Of a stretch of DNA of 64,000 nt, positions 25,094 through 34,092 are shown piece by piece (the first letter of the stretch is position 1; each line of letters begins with the position of its first letter). Where the stretch lies: the NCBI GenBank assembly GCA_046351455.1, contig JAXLYM010000005.1, positions 248,001 to 312,000 on the forward strand. Direction: 5' to 3'. The notes below the pieces were generated by a model. The model was not told the DNA's origin and made no database searches. It saw only the letters and a program-made list of their open reading frames with translations. The translations under genes were made by a program, and so were the position numbers. This DNA is from JADJRH01 sp046351455 (GTDB taxonomy: Bacteria > Myxococcota_A > Polyangia > Polyangiales > Polyangiaceae).

Positions 25094-26860
25094 TCACGCG
25101 AAACCTCGGAGGAACGTGACGATCTCCTCCGCGACTCGGTGGACGCGCGCCTCCCCCAGCTCCGGGAACACCGGGATCGACAGGACCTCTCGACAGGCGC
25201 GCTCCGCGACGGGCATGGTCCCCTCGGCGTACCCGAGGTGGCCGAAACAAGGCTGCAGGTGGAGCGGCTCCGGATAATGGATCTCCGTCGCGATCCCCTT
25301 CTTCGTGAGGTGCGCGCGCAGCTCGTCCCGGTGATTCGTCCGGATCACGTATTGATTCCACACGTGGCCCGGCCCGCCCGCGCGCGGCGGCGACAGCACC
25401 TCTCGGGGCAGCCCCGCCTCGGTGAACAGCTTTGTATACAGCTCCGCGTTGCGCCGGCGCGCCTCGATCCAGCGATCGAGGTGCGCGAGCTTCACGCGGA
25501 GGACCGCGGCCTGGATCGCGTCGAGCCTGAAATTGCCGCCGATCTGGACGTGGTGGTACTTCGGCTTCGCGCCGTGGTTGCGGAGGCGGCGGACGCGCTC
25601 GGCGAGCTCCCCGTCCGCGGTGGTCACGAGCCCGCCGTCCCCGAAGGCGCCGATGTTCTTCGACGGGAAGAAGGAGAAGCACGCGATCGTGCCGAGGCCG
25701 CCCACGGGGCCGAGCGGCGTCTTCGCGCCGAACGCCTGCGCCGCGTCCTCCACGACCGGGATGCGGTGCAGGCCCGCGAGCTCCTGCACGGCCGCGGGCG
25801 CGCACGGCTGTCCGAACAGGTGCACGGGCAGGATCGCCTTCGTTCGAGGGCCGATCGCGCCCGACAGCGTCTCCGGCGCGAGGTTCATCGTCAGAGGATC
25901 GATGTCGGCGAACACGGGAGTCGCCCCGAGGCGCGCGATCGCCTCCGCCGTCGCGATGAACGAGAACGGCGACGTCACGATCTCGTCCCCCGGCCCCACG
26001 CCGAGCGCCATCAGCGCCGCGAGGAGCGCGTCCGACCCGCTCGACACGCCGATCGCGAATGGCACCTTGAGGTACGCCGCCGCCTCCCGCTCGAAGGCCG
26101 CCACCGTCTCCCCGAGGATGAACTGCCCACCTTCGATCACCGCGTCGATCGCGGCCCGGATCGCCGGCAGGATCGGCGCGTTCTGCGCCCGCACGTCCAC
26201 GAGGGGGATCGGCGAGGGCGCGGGCCGCGGGGGTGACTCCTCGGCGGAGCGCTCGGTGCGGGCCACCGAGCGGGCGGCGGAGCCGGGGCCGGGCGTCGCG
26301 AGACGGCACGACTCGCCCTCTACCGTATACACGTCCCCGCACGATCGGCACGTGGGACTGCCACCCTCCGAAAGGCGCCATCCGCAGCGGCACACCCACC
26401 CGACGCGGCGGCCCGGATTGCCCATCACGAGCGCGAACGGCTTCACCGGCCGCGTGATCACGGCGCCCGCCGCGACGAAGGCGTACTCCCCCACGTCGTG
26501 CCCGCACACGAGCGTCGCGTTGGCGCCGATGGAGGCGCCCCGGCCGACGCGCGTGCGGCGGTATTCGCTCTTCCGATCGATGAAGGCCCGCGGCGCCAGC
26601 ACGTTCGTGAACACCACGCTGGGGCCCAGGAACACCTCGTCCTCGATCTCCACCCCTTCGTAGATCGACACGTTGTTCTGGACCTTCACGCCCGCGCCGA
26701 CGCGCACCCCGCGCCCCACGAACACGTTCTGCCCGAGCGACGACCCCGCCCCGACCCGCGCGTCCTCCGACACGTGGACGAAATGCCAGAGCTTGGCGCC
26801 CGGGCCGATCTCGGCGCCCGCATCGACGAACGCAGTGGGGTGGACGAACGGAGGGCTCAA
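25094..26860 (-). CDS. Fused WbpD/WlbB-like N-acetyltransferase and WbpE/DegT-type sugar aminotransferase
   Basis: A 588-residue two-enzyme fusion. Residues 1 to about 160 form a left-handed beta-helix acyltransferase (hexapeptides such as VGAGSSLGQNVFVGRGVRVGAGVKV; FIDRKSEYRRTRVGRGASIGANATLVCGHDVG), as in WbpD/WlbB. Next comes a four-cysteine ribbon (CRCGW ... CRSCG, about 164-185), a linker, then a DegT/DnrJ/EryC1 PLP aminotransferase (about 222-588) with the Schiff-base lysine in FSFFPSKNIGAFGDGG. In other bacteria these are separate consecutive steps making UDP-2,3-diacetamido-2,3-dideoxyhexuronate for surface polysaccharide: amination, then acetylation. The start must be the TTG at 26860, because TGA-TAA lies in frame four codons upstream. 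WbpA/WbpB/WbpI are not nearby. Confidence 0.88.
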   Translation of the reverse strand: MSPPFVHPTAFVDAGAEIGPGAKLWHFVHVSEDARVGAGSSLGQNVFVGRGVRVGAGVKVQNNVSIYEGVEIEDEVFLGPSVVFTNVLAPRAFIDRKSEYRRTRVGRGASIGANATLVCGHDVGEYAFVAAGAVITRPVKPFALVMGNPGRRVGWVCRCGWRLSEGGSPTCRSCGDVYTVEGESCRLATPGPGSAARSVARTERSAEESPPRPAPSPIPLVDVRAQNAPILPAIRAAIDAVIEGGQFILGETVAAFEREAAAYLKVPFAIGVSSGSDALLAALMALGVGPGDEIVTSPFSFIATAEAIARLGATPVFADIDPLTMNLAPETLSGAIGPRTKAILPVHLFGQPCAPAAVQELAGLHRIPVVEDAAQAFGAKTPLGPVGGLGTIACFSFFPSKNIGAFGDGGLVTTADGELAERVRRLRNHGAKPKYHHVQIGGNFRLDAIQAAVLRVKLAHLDRWIEARRRNAELYTKLFTEAGLPREVLSPPRAGGPGHVWNQYVIRTNHRDELRAHLTKKGIATEIHYPEPLHLQPCFGHLGYAEGTMPVAERACREVLSIPVFPELGEARVHRVAEEIVTFLRGFA

Positions 26861-26994
26861 GGCGCGCGGACCTTATCACATCCCTCCGGCGAGGGTCCGA
26901 CTCCCGCCGCGCCCCGTGTCGCGTCTTGCGACGGCGGGACTGCGCCTTCGCATCCTGAAACAGAATACGGCGTATCCTCTCAAGAGGAGACACC

Positions 26995-27033
26995 ATGCTC
27001 CACAAACCCGAACGAAAGAGAGACACAACCTAA
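26995..27033 (+). CDS. Possible 12-residue leader peptide upstream of a sensor kinase
   Basis: The ATG at 26995 is preceded by AAGAGGAGA at a good Shine-Dalgarno distance and runs to TAA, coding MLHKPERKRDTT, which is strongly basic. It lies in a conspicuously AT-richer stretch (about 26950-27100) within the 310-bp gap before the hybrid kinase gene. No aromatic or repeated attenuation codons are present. It may be a leader peptide, a short regulatory ORF, or chance. The rest of the 26861-27170 gap shows no gene; it probably holds the kinase promoter. Confidence 0.3.
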   Translation: MLHKPERKRDTT

Positions 27034-27170
27034 AAGACGAATAGTTTACGCAAGAGCACATTTTGAATGCAGATCGACCTGGTTTCCCTTGATCCATCGG
27101 CACGGTCGGTGCTTTGCGGCCTCCTCGGGGTGACTATGGGGCTCGCGCCGATTTCTTCCGAGGGGTGCTC

Positions 27171-28793
27171 ATGACGTTGTTCGAGGACGAGGGGGGTGGG
27201 GTAAGAGAGGCGGAGGGGCCGGGCGGAGGGCGATTCCTGGTGCCGGCGCTCATCGGCGTTCCGGTGTTGCTCGCCTGGCTGTGGGTGCGCGGCGAGGCGA
27301 CTGGCATGCTCGACACGCACATTGGATTGGCCCTCTTCGCCGGGGCGAACGTCGTCTGCCTCGCGGGCCTCGCGATGTGGGCGACCGCCTGTCTGGAGAA
27401 GCAGAGGCAGCGAGAGAAGCGGGCCACCGACGCGCTCCGGGCGCAGGAAGAGGCGCGCCTCCGCGACGAGGACACGCTCACCATGCTGGAGCGAACCGCG
27501 GAGATCGAGCGGCTCAGTCGGCTCACGGCCGAGGACGCCCTCCGCGAGAAGGAAGATCAGCTCCTGCAGGCGCAGAAGCTGGAGGCGATCGGCTCGCTCG
27601 CGGGCGGCGTGGCCCACGACTTCAACAACCTGCTCACCGTCGTCTTGAGCTACGCCGATATCCTCGCCGCGGACCTCACCCCGGACGATCCGATGTGGGA
27701 GGGACTCGAAGAGATCCGCAAGGCCGGAGAGCGCGGCGCGGACTTGACGAGGCAGCTCCTGGCCTTCAGTCGCAAGCAGGTGCTCACTCCGACGGTGCTC
27801 GATCTCGATCAGATCATCGAGAAGATGCTGAAGATGCTGCGCCGGCTCATCGGCTCGGCCGTCGAGCTGTCGCACCTGCAGGCCCACGATCTGGCGGAGG
27901 TGCACCTGGATCGCAGCCAGACCGAGCAGGTGCTCCTGAACCTCGTCGTGAACGCGCGCGACGCCCTGCCTCGCGGCGGGAAGATCCTCCTGCAGACCGC
28001 CAACGTCGATATCGACGCGGCGCTCGCGGAGCAGCTCGGCCTCCATCCCGGGCCGCACGTCGTCTTGACGGTGAAGGACAACGGGACTGGCATGGACGCC
28101 GCCACGAAAGAGCGCATCTTCGAGCCGTTCTTCACCACGAAGGAGAAGGGCAAAGGCACGGGTCTGGGCCTCTCCGTGGTGTTCGGCATCGTCAAGCAGA
28201 GCGGCGGCCACATCGCCGTGACGACCGAGCTCGGCTGTGGCACCACGTTCTCCGTCTATTTCCCGCGCGCGCCGCGCCTCCCGAGCAGCGAGCCCCACCG
28301 CGAGAGGCCGCGCTCGCAGCACGGCGGAAACGAGACGATCCTCCTCGTCGAGGACGAAGAGCACGTGCGGCACCTCGCGACGACGATCCTCCGCCGCAAC
28401 GGCTACCTGGTGCTCGACGCGGCGACGGGCGGAGACGCGCTGCTGCTCTCGGAGCAATACGAGGGCAAGATCGATCTCCTGATCACCGACATCGTGATGC
28501 CGCGCCTCGCCGGAGATCGCCTGAGCGAGCGCCTCGTCAAGCAGCGCCCCGGCATGTGCGTCCTCTTCATGTCCGGCTGCACGGACGAGGCCCTCCCGAC
28601 GCGCATCGCGGACACGGCCCCTGCCTTCCTCGCGAAGCCGCTCACGCCCGACGCGCTCCTCTGGAAGGTGCGCGACGTCCTGGCCGGCGTGCGCCGCGTC
28701 CCCGAGCACCTGGCGAAGGTCCGCCGCGAGTCCGGCGTGTGGGCCGAGCGCCGCCGCTCCCGCTCGTACGAGCGCCGCCCGACGGACACCTGA
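27171..28793 (+). CDS. Hybrid sensor histidine kinase with C-terminal receiver
   Basis: A 540-residue protein. The ATG at 27171 is preceded by GAGGGG and begins MTLFEDEGGG; 19 codons of open frame upstream look non-coding. Two membrane segments (about 25-42, VPALIGVPVLLAWLWV, and about 55-75) are joined by a very short loop, so there is no extracellular sensor domain. A coiled coil (about 80-145) leads to HisKA (phospho-accepting His in GGVAHDFNNLLTVV), a HATPase domain (NLVVNARDA, DNGTGMD, GTGLGLSVV), and a receiver with its Asp in ITDIVMPRLAG. It probably senses an intracellular or membrane cue. Its partner regulator is not adjacent. Confidence 0.93.
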   Translation: MTLFEDEGGGVREAEGPGGGRFLVPALIGVPVLLAWLWVRGEATGMLDTHIGLALFAGANVVCLAGLAMWATACLEKQRQREKRATDALRAQEEARLRDEDTLTMLERTAEIERLSRLTAEDALREKEDQLLQAQKLEAIGSLAGGVAHDFNNLLTVVLSYADILAADLTPDDPMWEGLEEIRKAGERGADLTRQLLAFSRKQVLTPTVLDLDQIIEKMLKMLRRLIGSAVELSHLQAHDLAEVHLDRSQTEQVLLNLVVNARDALPRGGKILLQTANVDIDAALAEQLGLHPGPHVVLTVKDNGTGMDAATKERIFEPFFTTKEKGKGTGLGLSVVFGIVKQSGGHIAVTTELGCGTTFSVYFPRAPRLPSSEPHRERPRSQHGGNETILLVEDEEHVRHLATTILRRNGYLVLDAATGGDALLLSEQYEGKIDLLITDIVMPRLAGDRLSERLVKQRPGMCVLFMSGCTDEALPTRIADTAPAFLAKPLTPDALLWKVRDVLAGVRRVPEHLAKVRRESGVWAERRRSRSYERRPTDT

Positions 28794-28832
28794 TCACGAA
28801 ACGCCTTCGTTCCTGGGAGATTTCCTGCGAGA

Positions 28833-29612
28833 TCAGCGGTGCGGCTCGACGTGGCGTGCACCGTGCACAGGTTGTATCCCACGCCCGCGCCGGAGCGCCC
28901 ACTCGCCGGTGAAGGCCACCCCGTAGAAGAAGATCTGCGCCGAGTAGTTCACCCAGAGCAGCAGCATCACGAGCGGCCCGCCGTCGCCGAACGTGTCGTC
29001 GACGGCCTTGTGCCCGAGGTACAGGCTCACGAGCGTGGCGCCCACGCTGAAGAGGCCGGCCGTGAGGAGCGCCCCGCGGAAGAGGTCGCGCCACGCGATC
29101 CGCGCATCCGGCATCAGCCGGAAGATGCCCGCGAACAGGGCCGTCACCACGAGGAACGACACGAGCGCCTCCACCGACCACCAGAGTCGAGGCGCGTCGA
29201 CGAAGGGGGAAATGCGGCTGTTCGCGACCGCGAGCGCCGTCTTCGCCATCACGAGGACGAAGAGGATCGCCTCCACGAGCGTGACCATGAGCACCGAGGT
29301 CAAGAAGCGCCGCGCCTGCTTGAGCAGCGTGTCCTTCACGCCGCTCGCCGGCAATGGCTCGATGTCCCAGAGGTGGTTGATCGAGCGCCGGAGCTGCGAA
29401 AAGAGCCGCGTCGACATGTAGATCACGACGCCCGCGTGGAAGAGGCGCGTCCAGATGGACTCCCCGCCTCCTTGCCGGCCGAGGAGCTCCGCCACGGTCG
29501 CGGCGCCGCTCGGGCCGATCCAGCGCGCGAGCTCCCCGATCAGCGTGCGCTGCGCCGGCTCCCCCCGGGCGCCCCAGCCGGCCACCGAGACGGCGATGAA
29601 GAGGACCGGCAC
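28833..29612 (-). CDS. YihY/BrkB-family inner-membrane protein (N-terminus extends upstream)
   Basis: A YihY/virulence-factor-BrkB-type polytopic protein with about six hydrophobic segments (for example SVLMVTLVEAILFVLVM, VSFLVVTALFAGIFRLMPDARIAWRDLFRGALLTAGLF). The coordinates use the first standard start (GTG, 29612), but the family's N-terminal helix is encoded in frame upstream (RAFSRYSRRSGALLAGSVAF then FSLLSIVP). No ATG, GTG or TTG occurs in that stretch before an in-frame TGA inside the globin gene. A CTG at 29777 or 29771, just after the globin stop, is the likely initiator, coupled to globin translation. The function of the family is unclear; transport has been proposed. Confidence 0.8.
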   Translation of the reverse strand: MPVLFIAVSVAGWGARGEPAQRTLIGELARWIGPSGAATVAELLGRQGGGESIWTRLFHAGVVIYMSTRLFSQLRRSINHLWDIEPLPASGVKDTLLKQARRFLTSVLMVTLVEAILFVLVMAKTALAVANSRISPFVDAPRLWWSVEALVSFLVVTALFAGIFRLMPDARIAWRDLFRGALLTAGLFSVGATLVSLYLGHKAVDDTFGDGGPLVMLLLWVNYSAQIFFYGVAFTGEWALRRGRGIQPVHGARHVEPHR

Positions 29613-29781
29613 GATCGACAGAAGCGAGAAGAACGCGACCGACCCCGCGAGGAGCGCGCCGCTGCGACGTGAATATCGGCTGAATGCACGGACGGCGATC
29701 CGCCGGAACCCCGGCGGAGATGGGCTCTCCTCGGGGGGAGGCCGCGAGGAGACCTGCTCGGAGACAGGCAGTTCCAGGCGG

Positions 29782-30147
29782 CTATTTCCCGAGGACGTCG
29801 TTCCGGGTGCTCTCGGCGATCTCGGCCATCTGGCCGATCAGCTCGTCAGGCACGTTCAAGTCTTTGAGGGTGGCGGCGAGGTGCTCCATCACCGCGTCGA
29901 AGTGGCTGTCGTTGAGGCCGTGGGCGACGAGCTTCGCGTGGGCGCCGCGCATCTGGCGGCCGGTGTAGTGGTTGGGCCCGCCGAACACCATGGTGAGGAA
30001 GGCCTTCTGTTTCCTGGCCTGGCGCTCCATGTCGACCGCCTCGAAGAAGGCGGCGATCCGCGGATCCGCGAGGACCTTCTTGTAGAAGATGCTGACCGCC
30101 GCGTCCATGGCCGGCTCGCCGCCGATCTGCTCGTAAATCGTGGTCAT
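29782..30147 (-). CDS. glbN: Group I truncated haemoglobin
   Basis: A 121-residue two-on-two globin. Features are TIYEQIGGEPAMDAAVSIFYKKVLADPRIAAFF (helices A-B with a tyrosine at B10), the DMERQARKQKAFLTMVFGG stretch, the haem-ligand histidine in GRQMRGAHAKLVAHGLNDSHFDAV, and the C-terminal helix. Length and motifs fit group I (TrHbN). Such proteins bind O2 and NO and often detoxify NO by dioxygenation. Its stop codon abuts the probable non-standard start of the YihY/BrkB gene, suggesting co-translation. The ATG follows GAGGCACC, a moderate ribosome-binding site. Confidence 0.93.
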   Translation of the reverse strand: MTTIYEQIGGEPAMDAAVSIFYKKVLADPRIAAFFEAVDMERQARKQKAFLTMVFGGPNHYTGRQMRGAHAKLVAHGLNDSHFDAVMEHLAATLKDLNVPDELIGQMAEIAESTRNDVLGK

Positions 30148-30347
30148 CGAGGTGCCTCCGATCCGCGCCCGGCGCGCGGGTAGGATCGACGCATATCACC
30201 CGGACGCGAACGCACGCAACGGTGGCCAGTCACCGACAGACACGAAATCTCCCGGTGGAAAGATCACCCGCGACCGCGGCAGCGCACCGACACCCCCGTC
30301 GGACCGCGCCCGAACGGGGCCGCGGTGTGGTACGGTGGCCGGATCCC

Positions 30348-31949
30348 ATGCTCGCTCGGACTGGCACGTTCCTGTCGACTCTGCCCTTGCTCGGCGCGGC
30401 CGTCCTCGGGTGCGGCTCCCGCTCCTCCGGCTCGGCGGGCACCACGACGACCACCGCCGCGACGCTGGAGACGGCCGCCCGAGACTCCACGTCATCGAGC
30501 ACGAAGACGGAGGGCGCGGAGGGGCCGTGTCGCGACCTCGCGCCGCTCACGAATTTCAGCCTCTCGCCCGATGGAACGCGCATGCTCACCTCCTGCTGGG
30601 GGAACGACTGCAAGGACGATCCGCCCGCGACGAGCGTGGATGTCTGGGACATCGAGAAAGGCGCCCTCCTGCGCGTCCTCGTCGCGCAGAGCCCGGACGT
30701 CCGCGCGGTGTGGGCCTCCGCCGATCTCCTGTTCGCGCAGTCCGGCAAGGGGACCGGCATCAAGCAAATCGACATCTGGGACGCGCACACCTTCGAGTCG
30801 CTGCACACGGGCTCGTACTATGCGGCCGGCCCGCAGATCGATCCGAGCGGCCGCCGCGTGCTCATCCACGGCATCGACGGCGACATGACCCTGTTCGACG
30901 CCGCGTCGAAGAAGGCCGTGCGGCGCCCGGAGGACGAGGCGCACCTCGGCGGCGACTCCGACGGATACGCCCGCTTCTCGACCGACGGAAAGCGCGTGTT
31001 CGAGGAGGACGCGATGGCCGGGATTCAGGTCCTCGACGGCGTCACGCTGAAGCGGCGCGCGCGCTTCGTGACGACCGGCGCGACCAGCGACGAGCGCGCG
31101 CGAACGGCCCTGTCGCCGTCGATGAAGCGCTTCGCGGTGGCGGCGCCGAACGGGAGCCTCTTCTTCCTCGACGACAAGCTCTCTCCCGGCCCCAAGCTCG
31201 CGCCGAAAGGCACCTTCGTGGATCCGGAAGACGTCCAGTTCCTCGACGAGGATCGCCTCCTCGTGGGGACCCGCGACGGCAAGCTCACGGTGTTCGACGT
31301 CCGCGCGAAGAAGGCCGCCCGCGTCTACGATCCGCCGCCCGAGAAGGAGCGGCGGTGCCGGGCGGCGCTGGAGCTCAGTCCGACAGGCACCTACGCCGCC
31401 TTCACGCACGGCGACTGCGCCATCGAGATCCTCGACGGAGAGACGCTCACGCCGCTCTGGACGCTGCGCGCGGAGCTGGTCCCGCCGCTCAAGGAGGTCA
31501 TGGCGCCGAGCCTCGTCTGGGCCCGAAAGGACCAGATCTTCGCCGCGATCCAGGGTGAGAGACTGGTCGTATTCCACGACGCCGCGACCGGCGCCGAGCG
31601 GGCGCGCGTGCGGCTGCCGGACGGGGTGAGCCAGATGTCGTCGGACGGCCTGTCGTACTATCCGCTCCAGGTGGGGTGGACGCTGGACGAGCGGCACCTC
31701 GTCGTCGCGCAGGGCAACGTCTATTTCGTCCGCCCGGAGGACGGCGCGACGGCGGCGCTCTCGGTGATGACGGCGGAGGGCGCGCGCGTCTCGGTGGTGA
31801 CGACGGACACGGAGATCGAAGGCCCGATCGCGATGGATGCCTGTCTGCCGCGCCCGGTCCGCCCAGGAGCGCCGGCGGGCCCGCGGGCGGTCGGGCGGGG
31901 CTTGCTCGGCGCGTTCCTCGGCGCACGATCGCCCTCCCCTGCGCGGTGA
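30348..31949 (+). CDS. WD40-like repeat lipoprotein
   Basis: A 533-residue predicted lipoprotein. The ATG at 30348 gives MLARTGTFLSTLPLLGAAVLGCGS (lipobox cysteine 22); an earlier in-frame start lacks a signal peptide. After a Ser/Thr linker come propeller-like repeats in which each blade ends with a D-W/D-F pattern (TSVDVWDIEKGALLRVL, IDIWDAHTFESLHTG, LTVFDVRAKKAARVY), as in WD40/YVTN-type proteins. No catalytic motif was seen. The final ~40 residues are Pro/Arg/Gly-rich and do not resemble a blade, which may be natural or reflect a late frame change. It lies divergent from the globin gene with a gap of 200 bp. Function unknown. Confidence 0.72.
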   Translation: MLARTGTFLSTLPLLGAAVLGCGSRSSGSAGTTTTTAATLETAARDSTSSSTKTEGAEGPCRDLAPLTNFSLSPDGTRMLTSCWGNDCKDDPPATSVDVWDIEKGALLRVLVAQSPDVRAVWASADLLFAQSGKGTGIKQIDIWDAHTFESLHTGSYYAAGPQIDPSGRRVLIHGIDGDMTLFDAASKKAVRRPEDEAHLGGDSDGYARFSTDGKRVFEEDAMAGIQVLDGVTLKRRARFVTTGATSDERARTALSPSMKRFAVAAPNGSLFFLDDKLSPGPKLAPKGTFVDPEDVQFLDEDRLLVGTRDGKLTVFDVRAKKAARVYDPPPEKERRCRAALELSPTGTYAAFTHGDCAIEILDGETLTPLWTLRAELVPPLKEVMAPSLVWARKDQIFAAIQGERLVVFHDAATGAERARVRLPDGVSQMSSDGLSYYPLQVGWTLDERHLVVAQGNVYFVRPEDGATAALSVMTAEGARVSVVTTDTEIEGPIAMDACLPRPVRPGAPAGPRAVGRGLLGAFLGARSPSPAR

Positions 31950-31972
31950 ACTGGAGTAAGGTGCGCGCCACG

Positions 31973-32443
31973 ATGAGCGAAGCCGCAGCGACACCGCGTT
32001 TGGAAGACCTGATCGAAGAGATCGCGAGCCTGCTCGAGGCGACCGTCCGCGCCGAAGAGGGCATCTTCCACTTGACCGTCCCCATCTCCGTCGAGGAGGA
32101 GGACGAGAGTGAGGAGGCCGAAGACGACCCGGATCTCCGCGTCACGGTCGCGCTCTCGACGAGCGAGGACGGCTCGGCGCTCTACGTGACGCGCCGCCTC
32201 TGCGCGAACGACGGCTCGGTGGATCTCGAGGAGCTCCTGCGCGCCGTGAACGAGACGGTGCACGTGCAGCTCTCGATCGACGAGGACGACGACATCGTCC
32301 TCGGCGGCGCCTGCCCCGCGGGCTCCCCGGTCGACTGGATCGCCGACATGGTGGGCGAGATCGCGGAGCTCGCGCCGGAGCTGGCGGAGGACACGGACGA
32401 CATCCGTGATGAGGAATTCGAGGGCGAAGACGAGGAGTCTTGA
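31973..32443 (+). CDS. Small acidic YbjN/chaperone-like protein
   Basis: A 156-residue very acidic cytoplasmic protein. The ATG at 31973 lies 23 bp after the WD40-like gene and gives MSEAAATPRLEDLIEEIASL. The strand-helix pattern (VRAEEGIFHLTVPIS, RVTVALSTSEDGSALYVTRRL, LLRAVNETVHVQLSIDEDDDIVLGGACP, DWIADMVGEIAELAPELAE) resembles the YbjN/secretion-chaperone fold. That resemblance is weak and the function is unknown. The open frame extends 99 codons upstream but only over the neighbouring gene. Confidence 0.55.
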   Translation: MSEAAATPRLEDLIEEIASLLEATVRAEEGIFHLTVPISVEEEDESEEAEDDPDLRVTVALSTSEDGSALYVTRRLCANDGSVDLEELLRAVNETVHVQLSIDEDDDIVLGGACPAGSPVDWIADMVGEIAELAPELAEDTDDIRDEEFEGEDEES

Positions 32444-32450
32444 CAGGCAA

Positions 32451-33920
32451 TCAGGGAGAGGCCATTCGCAAGGTCTGATACGCGTATTCAATCTGGATCG
32501 CGAACAGCACCGCGAGGGCCGCGAAGCCGCGGACACCCACGCTCGACACGAACGCGCGCACGCCTTCCTTGGTGAGGCTCGCGAGCGCGACGCCCGCGAA
32601 CGGCCACACGAGGCCCATCACCGGGAAGTGGTACGTGCCCGACGCGAACGCGATCAGATACGGCACCTGATAGGCCACCACGAGCGCGAGGAGCCAGCGC
32701 GCGAGCGGGCGCCGGAAGCCCTGGCGCGCGCGCGTGAGCGCGACCGTCGCGAGCGCCGCGACCGCGAGGAAACAGCCCGCCTCCAGCGCGAGCAGCGCCG
32801 GCGCGATCCGCCGCGCGCCGCCGTCGCCGAACTGCTGGACCACGCGCGTCGCCAGGTAATCGAACCCCCAGAACGCCCGCGCTCGGCTCAGCGTGCGGTA
32901 GAGCGTCCGGCCCGGGTTGTCCAGCATGTATTCCACCGCGGCGTCGCGCATGAGCCGCCGCTGATCCGGCTTGCCCTCGAAGCGAAGTAGGTAGTCGCGG
33001 ACGTCGTCCGGCAGCTCCTCCGGCAGGCGCTGCGCGAGGTGGCTCGTCTTGTAGTCGGGCGTGAACTGGCAGTTTCCGAGGAAGAGGTTGCGCTCGTTGT
33101 TGGTGGAGATGGCCCACCCCTCCCCCGCCGCGCGGTTGTGCAGCATCGCCGGCAAGACGCAGAGTCCCGTCACGACCGCGGTGACGCCCGCGGCGAGCGC
33201 GATCCGCCGCGCGAGCGCCGTCTTCATCCAGAAGGCCAGTCCGTCCGCCGCGCCGTGAGACACGCCATCGGAGGAGGCCAGTCCGTCCGCCGCGCCGTGA
33301 GAGGCGTGCTCGGGAAGCTGGGCGCGCCGCATCGCCGTGAGCGCGAAGTACAAAGCCACCGGCGCCACGCTGAGCGTCGAAGGCCGGGCGAGCGCGCCGA
33401 TCCCGAGGGCGAGCCCCGCGCACACCGCCGCGCCGACCCGGCCCTTCCGGAACGCCGAGAACCCTTGATCCGCGAAGACCACGAGGCACAGCCCCGCGAG
33501 GTGCTGCGAGTAGCTCTGTCCGCACAGGAGGACGGCGGGTGTATACAAGGCGCCGACGATGCCCGTCCAGAACATCGCGCGGCGGCCGGCGAGCTGCCCG
33601 CCGAGGCGCGCGGCGAACAGCACGGTGAGGCTCGAAACGAGGACCATGGCGATGCGAGGCCCGAGCGTGCCCACCCCGAAGAGGCGCTGCGAAAGGAGGA
33701 GCAACGCCGTGTTCCCCGGCGGCAGGTAGAACGCCTCCGGGTGCCCGTTCGTGAGCCAGCCCGCCGCCTCCTCCGCCATGCGCCCGGCGTCCGACACGAG
33801 GCCCGTCCGCGCGGACAGCCCGAACGCCGAGAGCGCGCGCACGGCCACGCCCAGGACGACGATCCCGAGGAGGATGGCTCCGGATCGCCGGGCCCTGTTG
33901 ATCATCGAAGCGCCGCTCAT
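32451..33920 (-). CDS. Polytopic membrane protein, GT39/ArnT-like glycosyltransferase candidate
   Basis: A 489-residue integral membrane protein with about ten hydrophobic segments. The ATG at 33920 (MSGASMINRARRSG) is preceded by GAGGGG. After TM1 comes a loop with an acidic residue and YLPPGNTALLL, then repeated helices. The soluble C-terminal loop (TNNERNLFLGNCQFTPDYKTSHLA, RNA/GRTLYRTLSRARAFWGFD) is typical of dolichyl-phosphate-mannose-mannosyltransferase-like (GT39/GT83) proteins, which transfer sugars from a lipid carrier to periplasmic acceptors. The substrate is unknown. A 27-bp direct duplication lies within the gene. It converges with the acidic-protein gene with a gap of 7 bp. Confidence 0.7.
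   Translation of the reverse strand: MSGASMINRARRSGAILLGIVVLGVAVRALSAFGLSARTGLVSDAGRMAEEAAGWLTNGHPEAFYLPPGNTALLLLSQRLFGVGTLGPRIAMVLVSSLTVLFAARLGGQLAGRRAMFWTGIVGALYTPAVLLCGQSYSQHLAGLCLVVFADQGFSAFRKGRVGAAVCAGLALGIGALARPSTLSVAPVALYFALTAMRRAQLPEHASHGAADGLASSDGVSHGAADGLAFWMKTALARRIALAAGVTAVVTGLCVLPAMLHNRAAGEGWAISTNNERNLFLGNCQFTPDYKTSHLAQRLPEELPDDVRDYLLRFEGKPDQRRLMRDAAVEYMLDNPGRTLYRTLSRARAFWGFDYLATRVVQQFGDGGARRIAPALLALEAGCFLAVAALATVALTRARQGFRRPLARWLLALVVAYQVPYLIAFASGTYHFPVMGLVWPFAGVALASLTKEGVRAFVSSVGVRGFAALAVLFAIQIEYAYQTLRMASP
33234..33302. repeat. 27-bp direct duplication inside the GT39-like gene
   Basis: The same 27 bases occur at 33234-33260 and 33276-33302, 15 bp apart. They encode the repeated residues SHGAADGLA in a loop between membrane segments. 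The 42-bp period keeps the reading frame. Confidence 0.85.
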
Positions 33921-34092
33921 GAAGACCCCTCGCCGCCATTTCGAGCAGCGAGCCCCCGAAAAGCATGGGGGAGGCAGCGGGCGGGCGCCCGTCACCCAAG
34001 AGTGGCACTCTTTCAGGGTGGATCACGGCCTGTCAATAGCGACCGTCGAAAAGCAACGTTGCGACGGCGACAGCCACTGGGAGGACGGGATT

